Notes under the pieces: model-generated | Told to the model about the DNA's origin: nothing | The model's input: the letters and a program-made list of their open reading frames with translations, nothing else | The model's database searches: none | Origin: Halocafeteria seosinensis | Taxonomy: Eukaryota; Sar; Bigyra; Bicosoecida | Direction of reading: 5' to 3' | Assembly (NCBI GenBank): GCA_001687465.1 | Contig: LVLI01000202.1 | Coordinates: 62,001 to 126,000 of the forward strand | DNA length: 64,000 nucleotides | Part shown: one piece after another, positions 1 to 11,025 of the stretch | Layout of the letters: each line of letters opens with the position of its first letter | Position numbering within the stretch: position 1 is the stretch's first letter | Program-made: the position numbers and the translations under genes

Positions 1-3
1 AAT

Positions 4-2630
4 ATGGGAGGGAACCACAGCAAAGGTAAGCTCTATGTCCCCTGGGCCTTGGCTGCAGTATTAGTCAACGTAGTGCCTTGCGTTGTCTTGCTATGTGGGT
101 TTACAGAGGTGCCTGACGCCTCCCATACCACGAGGCGCTCGAATACTAAGCGAGGAGGGCGCAAACATGCTGTGGCGGCGGCTGAAAGTGCGCCCAAAAG
201 CCCAGCAGCTTCTTCACTGGCAGACTTGATCGAGCAGGATACTTCCCGAATGTATATTCACTTGGATCCGGATGTACGTGGACATGGACCGAGATTGCAC
301 TCTCCTTGTACTCTTATCCACGAATGCGTGTATGCATGGGCAATACAGAGCATCATTCGGTATGTCTCGGCGGCCAGTGAAAGGTTCTTGGGATACTCTT
401 CAGAAGATATGGTGGGTCATCGAAACTCATCCTTCATACACGAAAACGATCGAGTAAGTCTAGGTCCGAAAAGAACTCTCAAGTAAAGGTATTTGATAAC
501 TTGCATCCAAATTGGTTTGGTTTGCCGCAGGAGACTGTCGAGAACAAGTTCTTGGAAGCAAAACGCGCACCACACACTGCCATCAGCGTCAAATTCCGAA
601 GAAAGCACAACAATGGAATGCATACGCGAGTTGGTAAGTAAACGTGATCAATTACACCCAGTTTTCCTTCCTCTTTGATGAATTTTCCCAACTGTATGTT
701 ATTCCAGAGTTTTACGGTCATTGGATCTGCAAACACGATGAACCTATTGGTATCACTGGGTGGGAGCAAGATGCTGAACGTGGCAAGAACGAGCAAGAAG
801 AGCTTGTGGAAGAAGCGTCGACGACCAAGGATCAAACAGCCGCTGAAAATAGCAAGATTATGACATTTGCGCTTCACGAGTTACGCAACGCCATCCATGC
901 CTTAGATGCTTCAGCAACTTACATTGAGGAAGTGAGTCTCATAATGCTCTTTAATACTCCCCCTCCCAAACGTAGCGAGTTTGGCTTTTTGTTTTGTTTT
1001 GTACCTAATACAGCTTACCGGTGAAACAATGGATGACGAGGTGAAAGAGTCGGTAAATGACATGATGTTCGCGGCCAAGAACACCAATGTTCTTGTCGGG
1101 GATATATTGTCGTTAATTGGACTTCGTGAAGGAACTGTTATTACGAATGCTGAAGACTTTCCAATTAGAAGTTATATCAAAGATCTTACTGCCTCCATGC
1201 AAACACTAAGCTCTGTTCCCGTTGTACCCGTTGTCACAGAGGAAGTCCCTGTAGTCGTCTGCGCGGACTGGGACAGCATAGCACAGATTTTAAAGAACGG
1301 TCTAATGAATGCAATCAAATACTGTGGCCAAAACACCGAACCAATTTATGTTCGTGTTTCGAAAGAAGAAACACATCTGACTTTCGAAGTACGAGACAAA
1401 GGTACTTCTTTAGGAGATGTATCTCAGGAAAAGCTGATGAAAGCTCTAACCCAAGGCATACCCCTTCGGGGAGCACGAGCGCAGCGAACGAGTCTCTTTC
1501 TACCAATTGCGGATAACGTTGTCCGGAAACTTATGTTTGGGAAGGTAATAGCAGCTGTTGCTAAATGTCCAGGGGTCAAACGAGTTTCACATCTTCCTGA
1601 TTCGTGGTTCACAGGTAGGGATAGATTCTCATGAGGGTGTTACCAAGTTCTGGTTTACGGCTAAGTACTCACCGACATCCGATTCTAAGAAGAGTATGAT
1701 GGCGGTCCGTGAAGAAAAAGAGTGGTCTTTAGTAGCTCAAGTACTGCCGGGTTCATCAGAGAGGCCAGAACCAATATCGACCAAGCAATCTTCATCCGTG
1801 GCCACTCCCACGGACAAGTTCTTACAAACAATCACGCCTGAAGGCTCCGCCTCGCCAACCAGCACGCCTAAGAGAAGTCGTGAAAAGAAAGTTATCGGAG
1901 TGGAAGGAGACGGGAAATCGCTTAATTTGCACGTATTGCTGGTCGATGATCAAAAGGTTGTAAGACGTCAAGCTGCCTCGTTTTTGGATCAGTTAGGGTG
2001 CACCTACAAACTACTAGATGTACGTCCTAAGAAATTTGCTTATAATAATCATTCCGCATAAAATCAATTTTTTTCCGCCGTGTGCAGGATGGAGATCAAG
2101 TAACTGATGCACTTGCTCAAACCTATCGACCTTTTGACGCGATCATCCTGGATATTTTGATGCATCGATCTGATGGCGCAGAAGTATGTCAAAAATTACG
2201 GGAGAGCAAAGGCGTTCAGGGCCCTATCATTGCTATGACAAGTCAAACGGAATCCCGGGATGTCCAAAGATATTACAGCATGGGATTCGATGTGGTCCTT
2301 TCGAAGCCATTTACCCGTGACTCCCTTGGGAAATCTTTACTAGAAGGACAACAACGCCGGGGACATTTTACTAAATTTTCGCGAATGTCGGCTAGACTCG
2401 AAGAAGAGGAAGAGTCGACGAAGACAAACGAAAAGTCAGCTGCCGCATCTAACAACACATACGGTGGCTCACAGATGGGGTCCGATTTTGCGAGCCCCCT
2501 GCAAGTTTCCGCCTCAAGCAACGATCAAGATTCTTCCCGACCACCCGCGCATGCATCACATATCCCTGGTAGTACAGACGAAGCCATCATGCCTTTAGGG
2601 CTTTCTCCCCGACGTCAGCATTTCCGGTAG
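4..2630 (+). CDS. Hybrid histidine kinase (PAS - HisKA/HATPase - receiver)
   Basis: Two-component signalling kinase. Spliced model: 4-25, 107-273, 349-453, 531-633, 708-931, 1014-1544, 1615-2019, 2088-2630, giving 699 aa with all phases consistent. The order is a short N-terminus, a PAS sensor domain (roughly residues 60-150), an H-box HELRN with the likely phospho-accepting His at about 189, an HATPase domain with an N-box (NGLMNAIKY) and a C-terminal part reading GIDSHEG then FWFT, a Ser/Thr-rich linker, and a receiver with VDD (495-496), Asp541 in ILDI and Lys592 in SKP, a normal receiver spacing. The G1 box is degenerate (DKGTS, not DxGxG), so ATP binding may be weak. No membrane segment remains once intron 26-106 is removed; the start MGGNHSK fits an N-myristoylation signal. 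The start lies 4 bases from the window edge, so more 5' exons are possible. Confidence 0.85.
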
Positions 2631-3048
2631 AGTTGTCGTATGCGTTTTTCCCCCCTCCAAATGTTTTCCTCGCAAGGGCCGCTTTGGTAATACTGACTAT
2701 AATTGATTGACTACCGGTACCGGTGGTAGTTTTCAGTAATTGCGTCGAACTGAATACACGAAGTAAAATACGGGACATTTTGCTGCAAAAATAGAATGAA
2801 TCTGATACTAATGTTCTTGCGACCGTTTGACCCTCCACGCCACATGTTGGCCACCTCGCGGAACTTCCCACTGGAAGTTCCCAGTCAATTTGACTGAGTC
2901 AAATCGCTGTGAGCTGACCTTTTTTGTTGTTTCCCCCCAGGGGTCAAGTCCCCCTTTGTTCAGTCAGCAGGGTGCCCAGGTGTTTGTCTAGGCTTATACA
3001 CAAGCCATAGAATAGTTTTTCGTGTGTATTCCGAGGGAATCGAGGACC
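2631..3048. promoter_or_regulatory. Intergenic with hairpin and TTGACT/AGTCAA palindromes
   Basis: Gap between the kinase stop and the next start, with no supported gene. A perfect 9-bp hairpin (GGAACTTCC, 4-base loop, GGAAGTTCC) lies at 2860-2881. It is followed at once by three alternating half-sites AGTCAA / TTGACT / AGTCAA at 2882-2904, the last two forming an 8-bp-arm palindrome around a single G. This lies about 150 bases upstream of the PEPCK-like start, so promoter function is inferred. No factor can be assigned. Confidence 0.4.
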
Positions 3049-4471
3049 ATGATGAAAGCAGTTGGCTCTCTCGTTGGAAGGAGGGTCGTTCGGGACTGCA
3101 GTCGACTGTATACGGCTCGTACAAATGCGTGCATGAGCACCTTGGCCTCCTTCCCCTACAGTCCCCAGGCTCCCGATCCAGATTACGTGCTTCCTTTGGC
3201 GAAAAATGGGTTTGACCCGGACTTAAATTGGTCCCTCGGGGATGATGGCTTGACCATCGGGGGCGATGCGTTCCGGAATGCCTCGGAATTAGCTCTATTT
3301 CAGTATTCACAGAGCCCCTTGACCAAGCAGAAAGTGGTCCAGAAGAAGGGAAATGCTTCCAAAGTGGCCAAATTAGCCACAGAAGAGTACCAAGGATACA
3401 GTCTGATGGATGCTGATGAAGCTGACTACTTTCGGGAACAAGTTTCAGAAGACCTGTATGCACGCAAGCGCCTCTTTGTGGAAGATGCCGCGTTTGGATC
3501 CAACCGCAATTGTGAGATCAAAGTGCGCGCTGTCACAGATACAGCTGAAGCCAATCTTTTCTTCCGAAACATGCTGGTACGTTGGTTTACTTCGTGTGCA
3601 GTGGGTCTGTCCTGCTTGAATGTGGGTATGTGTGTGGGTGCAGCACCGGATCCCGCTGGACATCCCAGACTGCTTTCCACGGCATATATTGGTGATCTCC
3701 AATGAACAGTGGGATAAAACGGATCCTTGTGTTCTTGTGGATATTGATATGCAAGCCAACAGCGCGACGAAAGCAGTAGTTGTGGCTGCTGGTAAGGTAT
3801 CGTTTTCGGAGTTGGCGGAGAATATAGCTTTCTGTGCAAATGAATTAGCAACGAAGGGAGGATATCGCCACGAATTTGGAGGCGGGCTTCGGGCTCGAAT
3901 TGCGCGGGAAAACGGGAGATTAGAACTGTATTATACAGATAGATACTGGAAGGCTAGTCCAGATGAACCCCATCCGGATATGTTATTGATGCGTGGCCAC
4001 GTCTTAACGAAAACGGGTTCCGCCCCTCACATCATACTGACAGAAAACGACAAAGTGGCCGCAAAGGCTCTACACAAGCGTGCCAGTTCAGACTCGGCTA
4101 GCGTGGATTTGTATGCCTCTAATCATTTTTTCTGGGATAAGAATGGTATCGGTCGAGCGTGGGGAGGCATAGCCGCCGGAGTTAGTGACTTGGGAGGGTC
4201 CAAATGGCTACCACGAGGTACTATAGTCGAAGGGGATTATGCGTTTAGGTCGTTTGATGCGCCGCTGTCTACCTTTGAGCATCCATACCACATTGATATA
4301 GCAGGAGATACAGATACGAAGCCTCTGAAAGGGGCGGAAGCTCTTGATTTAATAGCTCAGAGCCAGAAATTGACAGAAGAACAAGTTAGCAAGCTTAGAA
4401 ACATCATTGGTGAGAGAGATATCACCGCTCGCAAGGTCAAGGACGTAGGCTCTGTTATTGACCAACTTTGA
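3049..4471 (+). CDS. PEPCK(ATP)-like protein lacking the P-loop kinase domain
   Basis: Two exons, 3049-3576 and 3644-4471, 451 aa. The Arg-rich first 25 residues look like a mitochondrial presequence. The middle reads KRLFVEDAAFGSN, then IKVRAVTD, then FFRNML, which resembles the N-terminal domain of ATP-type phosphoenolpyruvate carboxykinase (pattern LFVVDAF.G, LKVRVIT, F.KNM). The family is normally about 530 aa and carries a GxxGxGKT loop and metal-binding Asp residues in its C-terminal half. None of these is visible here, and the remaining 250 residues do not look like that half. So this is either a non-catalytic paralogue or a separate family sharing the fold. Catalysis of the oxaloacetate to PEP reaction is not supported. 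The family call rests on a short motif stretch and is moderate. It converges on the ATAD5-like gene, with 65 bases between stops. Confidence 0.5.
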
Positions 4472-4536
4472 TAACGTACCGTGGGAAGAATTTGGAAGTG
4501 TATGAAATGTAGTGGGCAATCGCACCATAGGTTGGC

Positions 4537-7500
4537 TCAGTTTATTTGTGTTGACTTTGTCGGAAAATTGGAAAACTGTAACAATATACTGAAATCACAT
4601 CCTGGAATATAGTTCCTGTTGGTCCCACGATGCATATAGTGTTGAAAGCGCCGCTTTGTATTGCTCTCCTTCCTCAGATTTTCTAAATGACAGATTCTCT
4701 GACACCAATGGAAGTGAGAATCCGTACAATGAGGACTAGAAGAGCCACACATTGTTTTGAAATAGCAGTAGGCATCAGCGATTTGCTTGTCCCTTGAAGC
4801 TTGTCGTGAAAAACTAGAAGAGTCGGATACGAGCTGACCCGGTTGAGAACATACACTCCGGAGAAGGGAGATAGAGAGAGCTGTACTTCGATCTGCGATG
4901 ATGTCATCAACACACACGGCGTCACTATCCCCCCAGAATGAAGGGGCGTCGTTCGCCTGCTCGTTGCCCTCATTAGAGAAGTAGCCATATTGAGTAGACT
5001 GTGCCGGATTAAAGTCTCCATGTTCGTAGCGAAACAATTGAACATCATCGCGGGACGGAACCGCTGACAACGATGCAGTTCCGCAGTCTCCTTCCTCGTT
5101 CTCACAGATCATCGACCAATTGTGGTACCCGTTTAAGAGATCTTTGTCTGACATCGAGTCTTGGTCTCTAGCATATATAGCTTGCTCCAGAACTGAGCGT
5201 CTCTCTCGAGAAAGTCTCGCATCTTCGGGACGCTGTATCTTCCGAAACGCTGCCGCACAACAGCTATAGTTGTTCAAAACATCGCAATAGGCCAGTAAAT
5301 CACTACTGCGACTAAGTTCCTCCAGCGTATCAGGAACAGTACCGGGAGGGTAGATCGTGTGCCTGGAATTCTCCGTCTGCGAACAATCAGCGGCAGTACT
5401 CGCAGAAGTGAAACTCTTCTCTATTTCCCCATGCTCCGGAACCCAGACTCCGTGTTGAATCGCTACCTGCTCCGAGCTGTACTCAAAGGAAACGGCGTCC
5501 GAGCGCATACCATTTATTACCAACACTGCAGGGATCCATATATCTCCCTCTCGCCTCCACTGACTGAGATAGGAGTAACAAATTTCAAACGTGCACGAGG
5601 TGGGTGATCGCGATGTTGCTTGAAGATGCATACCATGCACAATCAATTGCATACACGCCGATTCAACATTTTCAACAACCCCTTCGCTATCGTCCATAAC
5701 GAATTCCGCATCGACACGGAGCGTCCGACGCGTTGTATCAAAAGTTGAACCCAGCCTGGTGATCCGCGGGCTTGGTCTTATCGGTTGAGAAACGCTTGAA
5801 AACGACTGTCTGGGAAATGCCTGCAGGTAACTTTCATGAGCAGCCATCAATTGCAAAGGAGATCTGCCTATCTCCGTCGATGGTTGCCTGGAGATACTCG
5901 GAGAGTTCTGTAACTCGGACAAGCAGGCGCGAATATCTCCTCCCCGTCTCTCGATTACCTCCGCAATTCTCTCAGAGCCAAATAGAGCATTCTCTTTGTG
6001 GCTTATTTGAGCCGCTAAAGCAACAAGTTCCTCATATGCAACGTTTCGAAAAGGCAAGACTTTCAATGTAGGACACTCTTTGAGTAGCCATTGAGGTATG
6101 CTGTTGCAAGTGACAAATACAAGACCAGTAAAACTGCGTAGAAGTTGACGAAAGAAGACACTGAAGCCCTTGTCCGATCCAAAGACGACATCGACTTCAT
6201 CGACAAACAGCACGCGCTTTTCGCTATCACCACCACTGCTACGGCTTGTTCCGTCTGCATTTGACCAGAACGACTGTTCATTGGCAATCTTTAGATCTCC
6301 AATGAGTTTCTCTAACTTTTCCTTGTTCCTCAGACAAGAGGAATCTATTACCGTGTAATTCTTGTCTAATTGCTGCAAGCATGAGTACATCGCAGTTGAT
6401 TTTCCGACTCCATTAGGACCAACCAAGCAAATGAGAGGACAGCAGACCGACGGTTCGCCTATGTCTGTGTACTCTTGCCAGTCCTCATGAAGCGCTTGTT
6501 CGATGAAATCAGAATATTCGCAAAGAGAACCAGCTGTTGCTCCATTAAGCATGATATCCTTTAACATTTCGGCAGAATCAGTGTTACTACACAGGTTCTC
6601 CAGTGTCCGAGGCTGATACTTTGTCGTCCACAATTGCCCGCCCCCATCAACCGAACGCACATACGAAAACTTATCTAGAAGACGGGTTTCGACCTCTGGA
6701 GTTATATCTAACCGGAGACTAGTCATCACGTTCCGAAAAATTTGTGCCGGGTTCAATTCGTGACATGAGTTCAAAGGTAACCCAACTACTGAGCAGCAAC
6801 TATGCGGTTCAAGCAAAGAACGACAAAACGGCAGACTGCCTTCAGTAGAACGTTGGGTCGAGACGGCGTCGTCTTCAGAGAGCAACGTATCCCGCGTGTG
6901 CTCAGACATTGCAGCAGAAGCAAAATTGACGTGAACCAAGAACGAAGGAAATTCTGGAGCGTCCCACTGGCGTATATTCCGATGCATGCAACTGTCACTG
7001 TCCGACCATGCTCTTTGAAGAGACTTTTGGCGATTCCTCTGATTACTCATGTTAAAGAATTCATTCGTCTCGCGATGGCCAGTGAGCATGCGGCTGAGCT
7101 GATGGTGTTGTTCCATTTCTCTATTGATTTCAAGTCGAGCGCTCTCTTCAAATTGCTGTTTTCTCTCTTCTTTCGTTAAGAACATCCAAGGTGTCTTTTT
7201 TGATCCGGAACTCTCTGTCCGTGACCTCCCGCGCCTGGACGAACTTGACGCATTAGCCACAGGCGAATCGTCCTCCCCTATGTAAACATCCGCACCTTGT
7301 CGACATCGCTGCTTCTTACTGGAGACCGTACTTTGCGGAGATATTATAACTACTTCATTGTCACTTTCCCAGCTATCGCGACTAACACTGCTTTGGCCGC
7401 GTTTACGGTTGCCCGAGTACGAGGAGGTAGAAGCACCACTACTGCTACTACTAGATAAGACTGATACCTCCTGGCTACTATGCTTGTCATCTTCTCGCTC

Positions 7501-7995
7501 GTTGCAACCTCTATCATTTGAACGATTCTCCGATACAAAAACTACCTCTGGGCTTCCTTTATCGGAGGCATTAGTTCCAGTGGAGCAGCGTCCAGGTGAT
7601 GAAAGGGGGTTTGAATACTCCTCTGACTTCTGTTGCTCCTTCCTCTCCGTAGTCGTGGGGATAGCGGCATCCGGTTTTGGTTTTGCTTTTTTGGTGGTAC
7701 TCTTTTGGCCTTTACGTGTGCTCTTGTTGTTACTGTCACTTCCTAGAGTGTTCATAACGGCTGTCGCGGATTCTTTATTCTTTGTTGCTCGTTTCCTCGC
7801 AGCCCTTCTTGTCTCTGGACCAACGCCATCCTCTTGTGTATTCTCCCTGCACTCGGACGTCGACTTTGTGGCACTGTCTGCCCTAGCAGCGTTCAATGAC
7901 CGTCTGTTGTGGGTGGTGGTGGTGGTAGCTGTCTCTTGCTCCCTGCTTTGAGGCTGGTCAAACGCCGTCATTAAGTCCGGGTCAATGCTATCCAT
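4537..7995 (-). CDS. ATAD5/Elg1-like AAA+ PCNA unloader
   Basis: A single 1,152-aa frame. The N-terminal 330 residues are Ser/Thr/Lys-rich and disordered-looking. A WTTKYQPRTLENL segment then precedes the AAA+ domain, as in ATAD5/Elg1 (WTEKYQP). Walker A is GPNGVGKST (about residues 523-532) and Walker B is VLFVDEVDVVF followed by DKGF (about 590-605), a pairing typical of the ATAD5 branch of the RFC large-subunit family. A lid region with RRGGDIRACLSEL follows. Known ATAD5 with RFC2-5 removes PCNA from replicated DNA in the nucleus, and that role is inferred here. The C-terminal 400 residues have no motif I recognise, and I see no RFC1 BRCT domain. It is intronless among intron-bearing neighbours. 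It is divergent from SMU1, with 224 bases between the starts. Confidence 0.8.
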   Translation of the reverse strand: MDSIDPDLMTAFDQPQSREQETATTTTTHNRRSLNAARADSATKSTSECRENTQEDGVGPETRRAARKRATKNKESATAVMNTLGSDSNNKSTRKGQKSTTKKAKPKPDAAIPTTTERKEQQKSEEYSNPLSSPGRCSTGTNASDKGSPEVVFVSENRSNDRGCNEREDDKHSSQEVSVLSSSSSSGASTSSYSGNRKRGQSSVSRDSWESDNEVVIISPQSTVSSKKQRCRQGADVYIGEDDSPVANASSSSRRGRSRTESSGSKKTPWMFLTKEERKQQFEESARLEINREMEQHHQLSRMLTGHRETNEFFNMSNQRNRQKSLQRAWSDSDSCMHRNIRQWDAPEFPSFLVHVNFASAAMSEHTRDTLLSEDDAVSTQRSTEGSLPFCRSLLEPHSCCSVVGLPLNSCHELNPAQIFRNVMTSLRLDITPEVETRLLDKFSYVRSVDGGGQLWTTKYQPRTLENLCSNTDSAEMLKDIMLNGATAGSLCEYSDFIEQALHEDWQEYTDIGEPSVCCPLICLVGPNGVGKSTAMYSCLQQLDKNYTVIDSSCLRNKEKLEKLIGDLKIANEQSFWSNADGTSRSSGGDSEKRVLFVDEVDVVFGSDKGFSVFFRQLLRSFTGLVFVTCNSIPQWLLKECPTLKVLPFRNVAYEELVALAAQISHKENALFGSERIAEVIERRGGDIRACLSELQNSPSISRQPSTEIGRSPLQLMAAHESYLQAFPRQSFSSVSQPIRPSPRITRLGSTFDTTRRTLRVDAEFVMDDSEGVVENVESACMQLIVHGMHLQATSRSPTSCTFEICYSYLSQWRREGDIWIPAVLVINGMRSDAVSFEYSSEQVAIQHGVWVPEHGEIEKSFTSASTAADCSQTENSRHTIYPPGTVPDTLEELSRSSDLLAYCDVLNNYSCCAAAFRKIQRPEDARLSRERRSVLEQAIYARDQDSMSDKDLLNGYHNWSMICENEEGDCGTASLSAVPSRDDVQLFRYEHGDFNPAQSTQYGYFSNEGNEQANDAPSFWGDSDAVCVDDIIADRSTALSISLLRSVCSQPGQLVSDSSSFSRQASRDKQIADAYCYFKTMCGSSSPHCTDSHFHWCQRICHLENLRKESNTKRRFQHYMHRGTNRNYIPGCDFSILLQFSNFPTKSTQIN

Positions 7996-8219
7996 GACGT
8001 CCGGATTGGGTCAGGAGTAGGCATCAGTGAAACCAAGGAGAGGTAGCTTCGCCTTAGGCCCCTATAGCACTTTATACGCCACTGACAATTCCAAACAGGA
8101 AGGAAATTCAAATCAAACGATCCACCTTCACAATAATCATTTCAAACCGAAAGTGAACGATATGATTGATTGCACCGAAGGCATCTGATTCATCTGGATT
8201 CTCGACTGGAGGCACATCA

Positions 8220-10417
8220 ATGAATGACAACAGATCACATACTCGAGTGGAAGCGGTATCTGTAGTCTTAAATGTTCGTTCGCTGTGCGAGCTGGATGTT
8301 ATGAGTGCTCACGGACAGAGCAGCTCCTCTGGAGGAGCTACCAGTGGTAGTAAGACCCTGACCATCACACATCATACTGAGAGCGCTTCCTCCGCCACGT
8401 CTAAGCCCTCTAGCACCCAAAATGCTCCTTCGGGACTCATAAAGGAGGTAGACGCCGGAGATGTTGTCCGGCTAATGCTCCAGTTCCTCAAAGAGCAAAG
8501 ATTGACTCAGTCGTTCCAGACACTCCAGGAGGAATCAGGGGTCTTCCTGAATACAGTCGAGTCGTTGGAAGGCTTTAGATCGGATATAAGGAACGGGCGC
8601 TGGGATACAGTACTGTCACAGGTGTCGACACTTAAGATTCCACCGGATAAGCTGTTTGACCTGTATGAACAGGTCTACGTGGAAATGCTGGAGCGACGGG
8701 AGATGGACACGGCTCAGGCGCTACTACTCAAGACCGTCCCGATGAAACTAATGCGCGACGAACAACCCTCAAGGTGCGGTGATGAGTGAAAAGCAGGCGC
8801 ACATTCTATCAACTTGATTCCTACAGCTCTAACTGTATTCCTTCAACCGCAGATACAAACGATTGAAAAGCCTTGTGGCAATAGGGGATTTCAATGAGAA
8901 GGATGCTTATCCGGATGGCTCCTCGAAACAAAGGAGACGCACAGACATAGCGGATGCTTTAGCGGAAGAGGTATCTGTAGTACCTCCTTCACGGCTAATG
9001 TCGATAATAGGACAAAGTTTGAAATGGCAGCAACATGTTGGTGTGTTACCGGGGGGCGGAAAGTTGGACTTGCTTACCGGAGCTCGGGCCAAAAGAAAGG
9101 ATGAATCTGAGAAATATCCATCGAGATCCGTAAGTTTACAACGCATGCACTGTAATATTTGGCGGTTTTGATTCCATAGACCACGTTCCCTCTTTAACAC
9201 TGTGTTTCTTTCAGGCTGGGAAGATCACCTTCGAAGACGACGCTGGCGAGACGTTTGCACAAAGTGCTATATTTTCTCCGGACGGGGAGCGAATAATTAC
9301 GGGAAGTGTGGATGGGTTCATAGAGCTGTGGGATACGGATAGATTTAAGCTGGATGTATCCCTTCCGTATCAAAAGCAGGATGAGCTGCTTATGCACGAA
9401 AACGAGAAGCCAATACTAGCCTTGGCGGTTAGCAAGGATAATGAGTTGCTTGCGAGTGGAGATGCCGCTGGCCAGATAAAAGTGTGGCATATCAAGTTAG
9501 GAACTTGTCTACGCTCCTTCCTTAAGGCACATACGGAGGGAGTCAGTGCAATGCAATTTTCCAGAGACGGGACGAACTTGCTTTCAGGAAGCTATGATGG
9601 TAGCGCTCGGTGAGTGATCATCAGCAGAAACTTCAGAAGGCTTACAAGAAACCTTTTGTTTCGAATCTTCTTACTACGTGAACAGAATACATGGGCTGCG
9701 GTCGGGCACCGCCCTGAAGACCTTCGCTGATCATACGTCGTACGTAAACGAAGTCTCATACTCACCAGATGGGAGTCAAGTTTATACGGCTAGTAGCGAT
9801 GGAACAATTAAGGTATGTCAGAAGTCCTATGCGAGTTGCATCTGTTTCTATTAATTAGCGCATGTGCTATTCCACAGGTGTGGGACGTCCGGACTTCCGA
9901 GTGTGTGCAGACCATCATTCCTCCCCAAGAAGCCCACACTGCCGAATTGCCCGTCCTCTCTGTTCAGCCGGTCCCTAGGACGACTGGCCAAATCATAGTA
10001 GTGAATCGCTCTAACAAGATTCACGTCCTTAGCAGTAGCGGACAAGTAGTTCGTACAATGTCGGCTGATCTCGGGTCGACAAAGGAGGCAAAGCCAATAA
10101 AGTCGATTGACTCTTCGAAGCAAATATCGTCCAACAGTGATTCAGCGAAGCAGCTCCAGAGACAACAGCAGTCAGAGCAAAAACAGCCAAAGCACACAGA
10201 AGCGCATTTCCTTACTTGTTGTGCCTCACCGAGAGGCAAATGGGTGTATGCGCTTGCCACGGACAATTGTCTCTACTGCTTTTCCTTTGCAACGGGTGTA
10301 CTGGAGAACACGATCCACGTCTCCGATGCATTGCCTCATGGTATATGCCACCATCCTTTTCATAACCTGTTGGCGACGTTTGGACAAGAGAGTGTTCTAC
10401 GTCTTTGGAAACCCTGA
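8220..10417 (+). CDS. SMU1: SMU1-like WD40 splicing factor
   Basis: Five exons: 8220-8773, 8853-9129, 9215-9609, 9686-9812, 9878-10417 (630 aa). After a Ser-rich leader come a LisH-like helix (VVRLMLQFLKEQRL), a CTLH region (GRWDTVLSQV, LFDLYEQVYVEML) and the SMU1 signature AYPDGSSKQRRR, EVSVVPPSRLM, LKWQQHVGVLPGG. Seven WD repeats follow, including GSVDGFIELWDTD, SASSDGTIKVWD near the fifth exon junction, and a final RLWKP. SMU1 works with RED in the precatalytic spliceosome (B complex) in the nucleus. A Gln/Ser/Lys-rich insert of about 45 residues interrupts the propeller near 10,080-10,200. The start is uncertain: 8220 is the first in-frame ATG, and 8301 (MSAHGQSSS) is an equally good candidate. 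Similarity covers the whole protein, so the identity is firm. Confidence 0.93.
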
Positions 10418-11025
10418 ATAATAGACTCGGTATCTTTCGGAAACTCTCAAATCTATTTTGAATAACTCCATTGCGAGTCTTTGTGGAATCCAATGTTTAT
10501 TGTAACGATGAACAAGATACCTATAGGATCAGCATCCCTCTACAGTCTGCTTGCAAGGACAAACAGACTCTGTTACAAATTGTAAAAAATTCTCACGCGA
10601 GCGGTAATTTACCGTATGTTCCAATCAAACCTGCGAAAGCGATGAACCTGAATTAATGGCAACATGAGCACAATATTCAGAAACTCCCGACTGTGGCAGG
10701 TATCTCTTCACTCTATGTCGTGTGTACTCTCTCTTCGCTCGCTGAGTCACTGACCCCTTTGCGGAAACCTTCGCAAGCTTGAAGTTTAAAAAAGTTGCAG
10801 CGGTTAAGTTGAACTTTGCCGCGCGCATTTGAAATGTGGACTTCCGTTTTGAAGTTTTCTGTTTGAATTGGTCGAATCCGAGACAACGAAGCCCATTTTA
10901 CGGTATTTTGTTTGACGTGAGGTATTCTTATCGACCATATCTGGCGTTGTATACGGTGGCCGGACCTGTATTTGTCCCTGCCGTACAAGGAGGGGCAAGT
11001 AAAAGTCTCTGTGTGGTTTGAAATC
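10418..11025 (+). promoter_or_regulatory. Intergenic, SMU1 3' end to CEP135 start
   Basis: About 600 bases between two same-strand genes. It must hold the SMU1 3' UTR and the CEP135 promoter and leader. I see no repeat, tRNA or supported frame in it. Short open frames on both strands lack any recognisable sequence. Confidence 0.3.
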
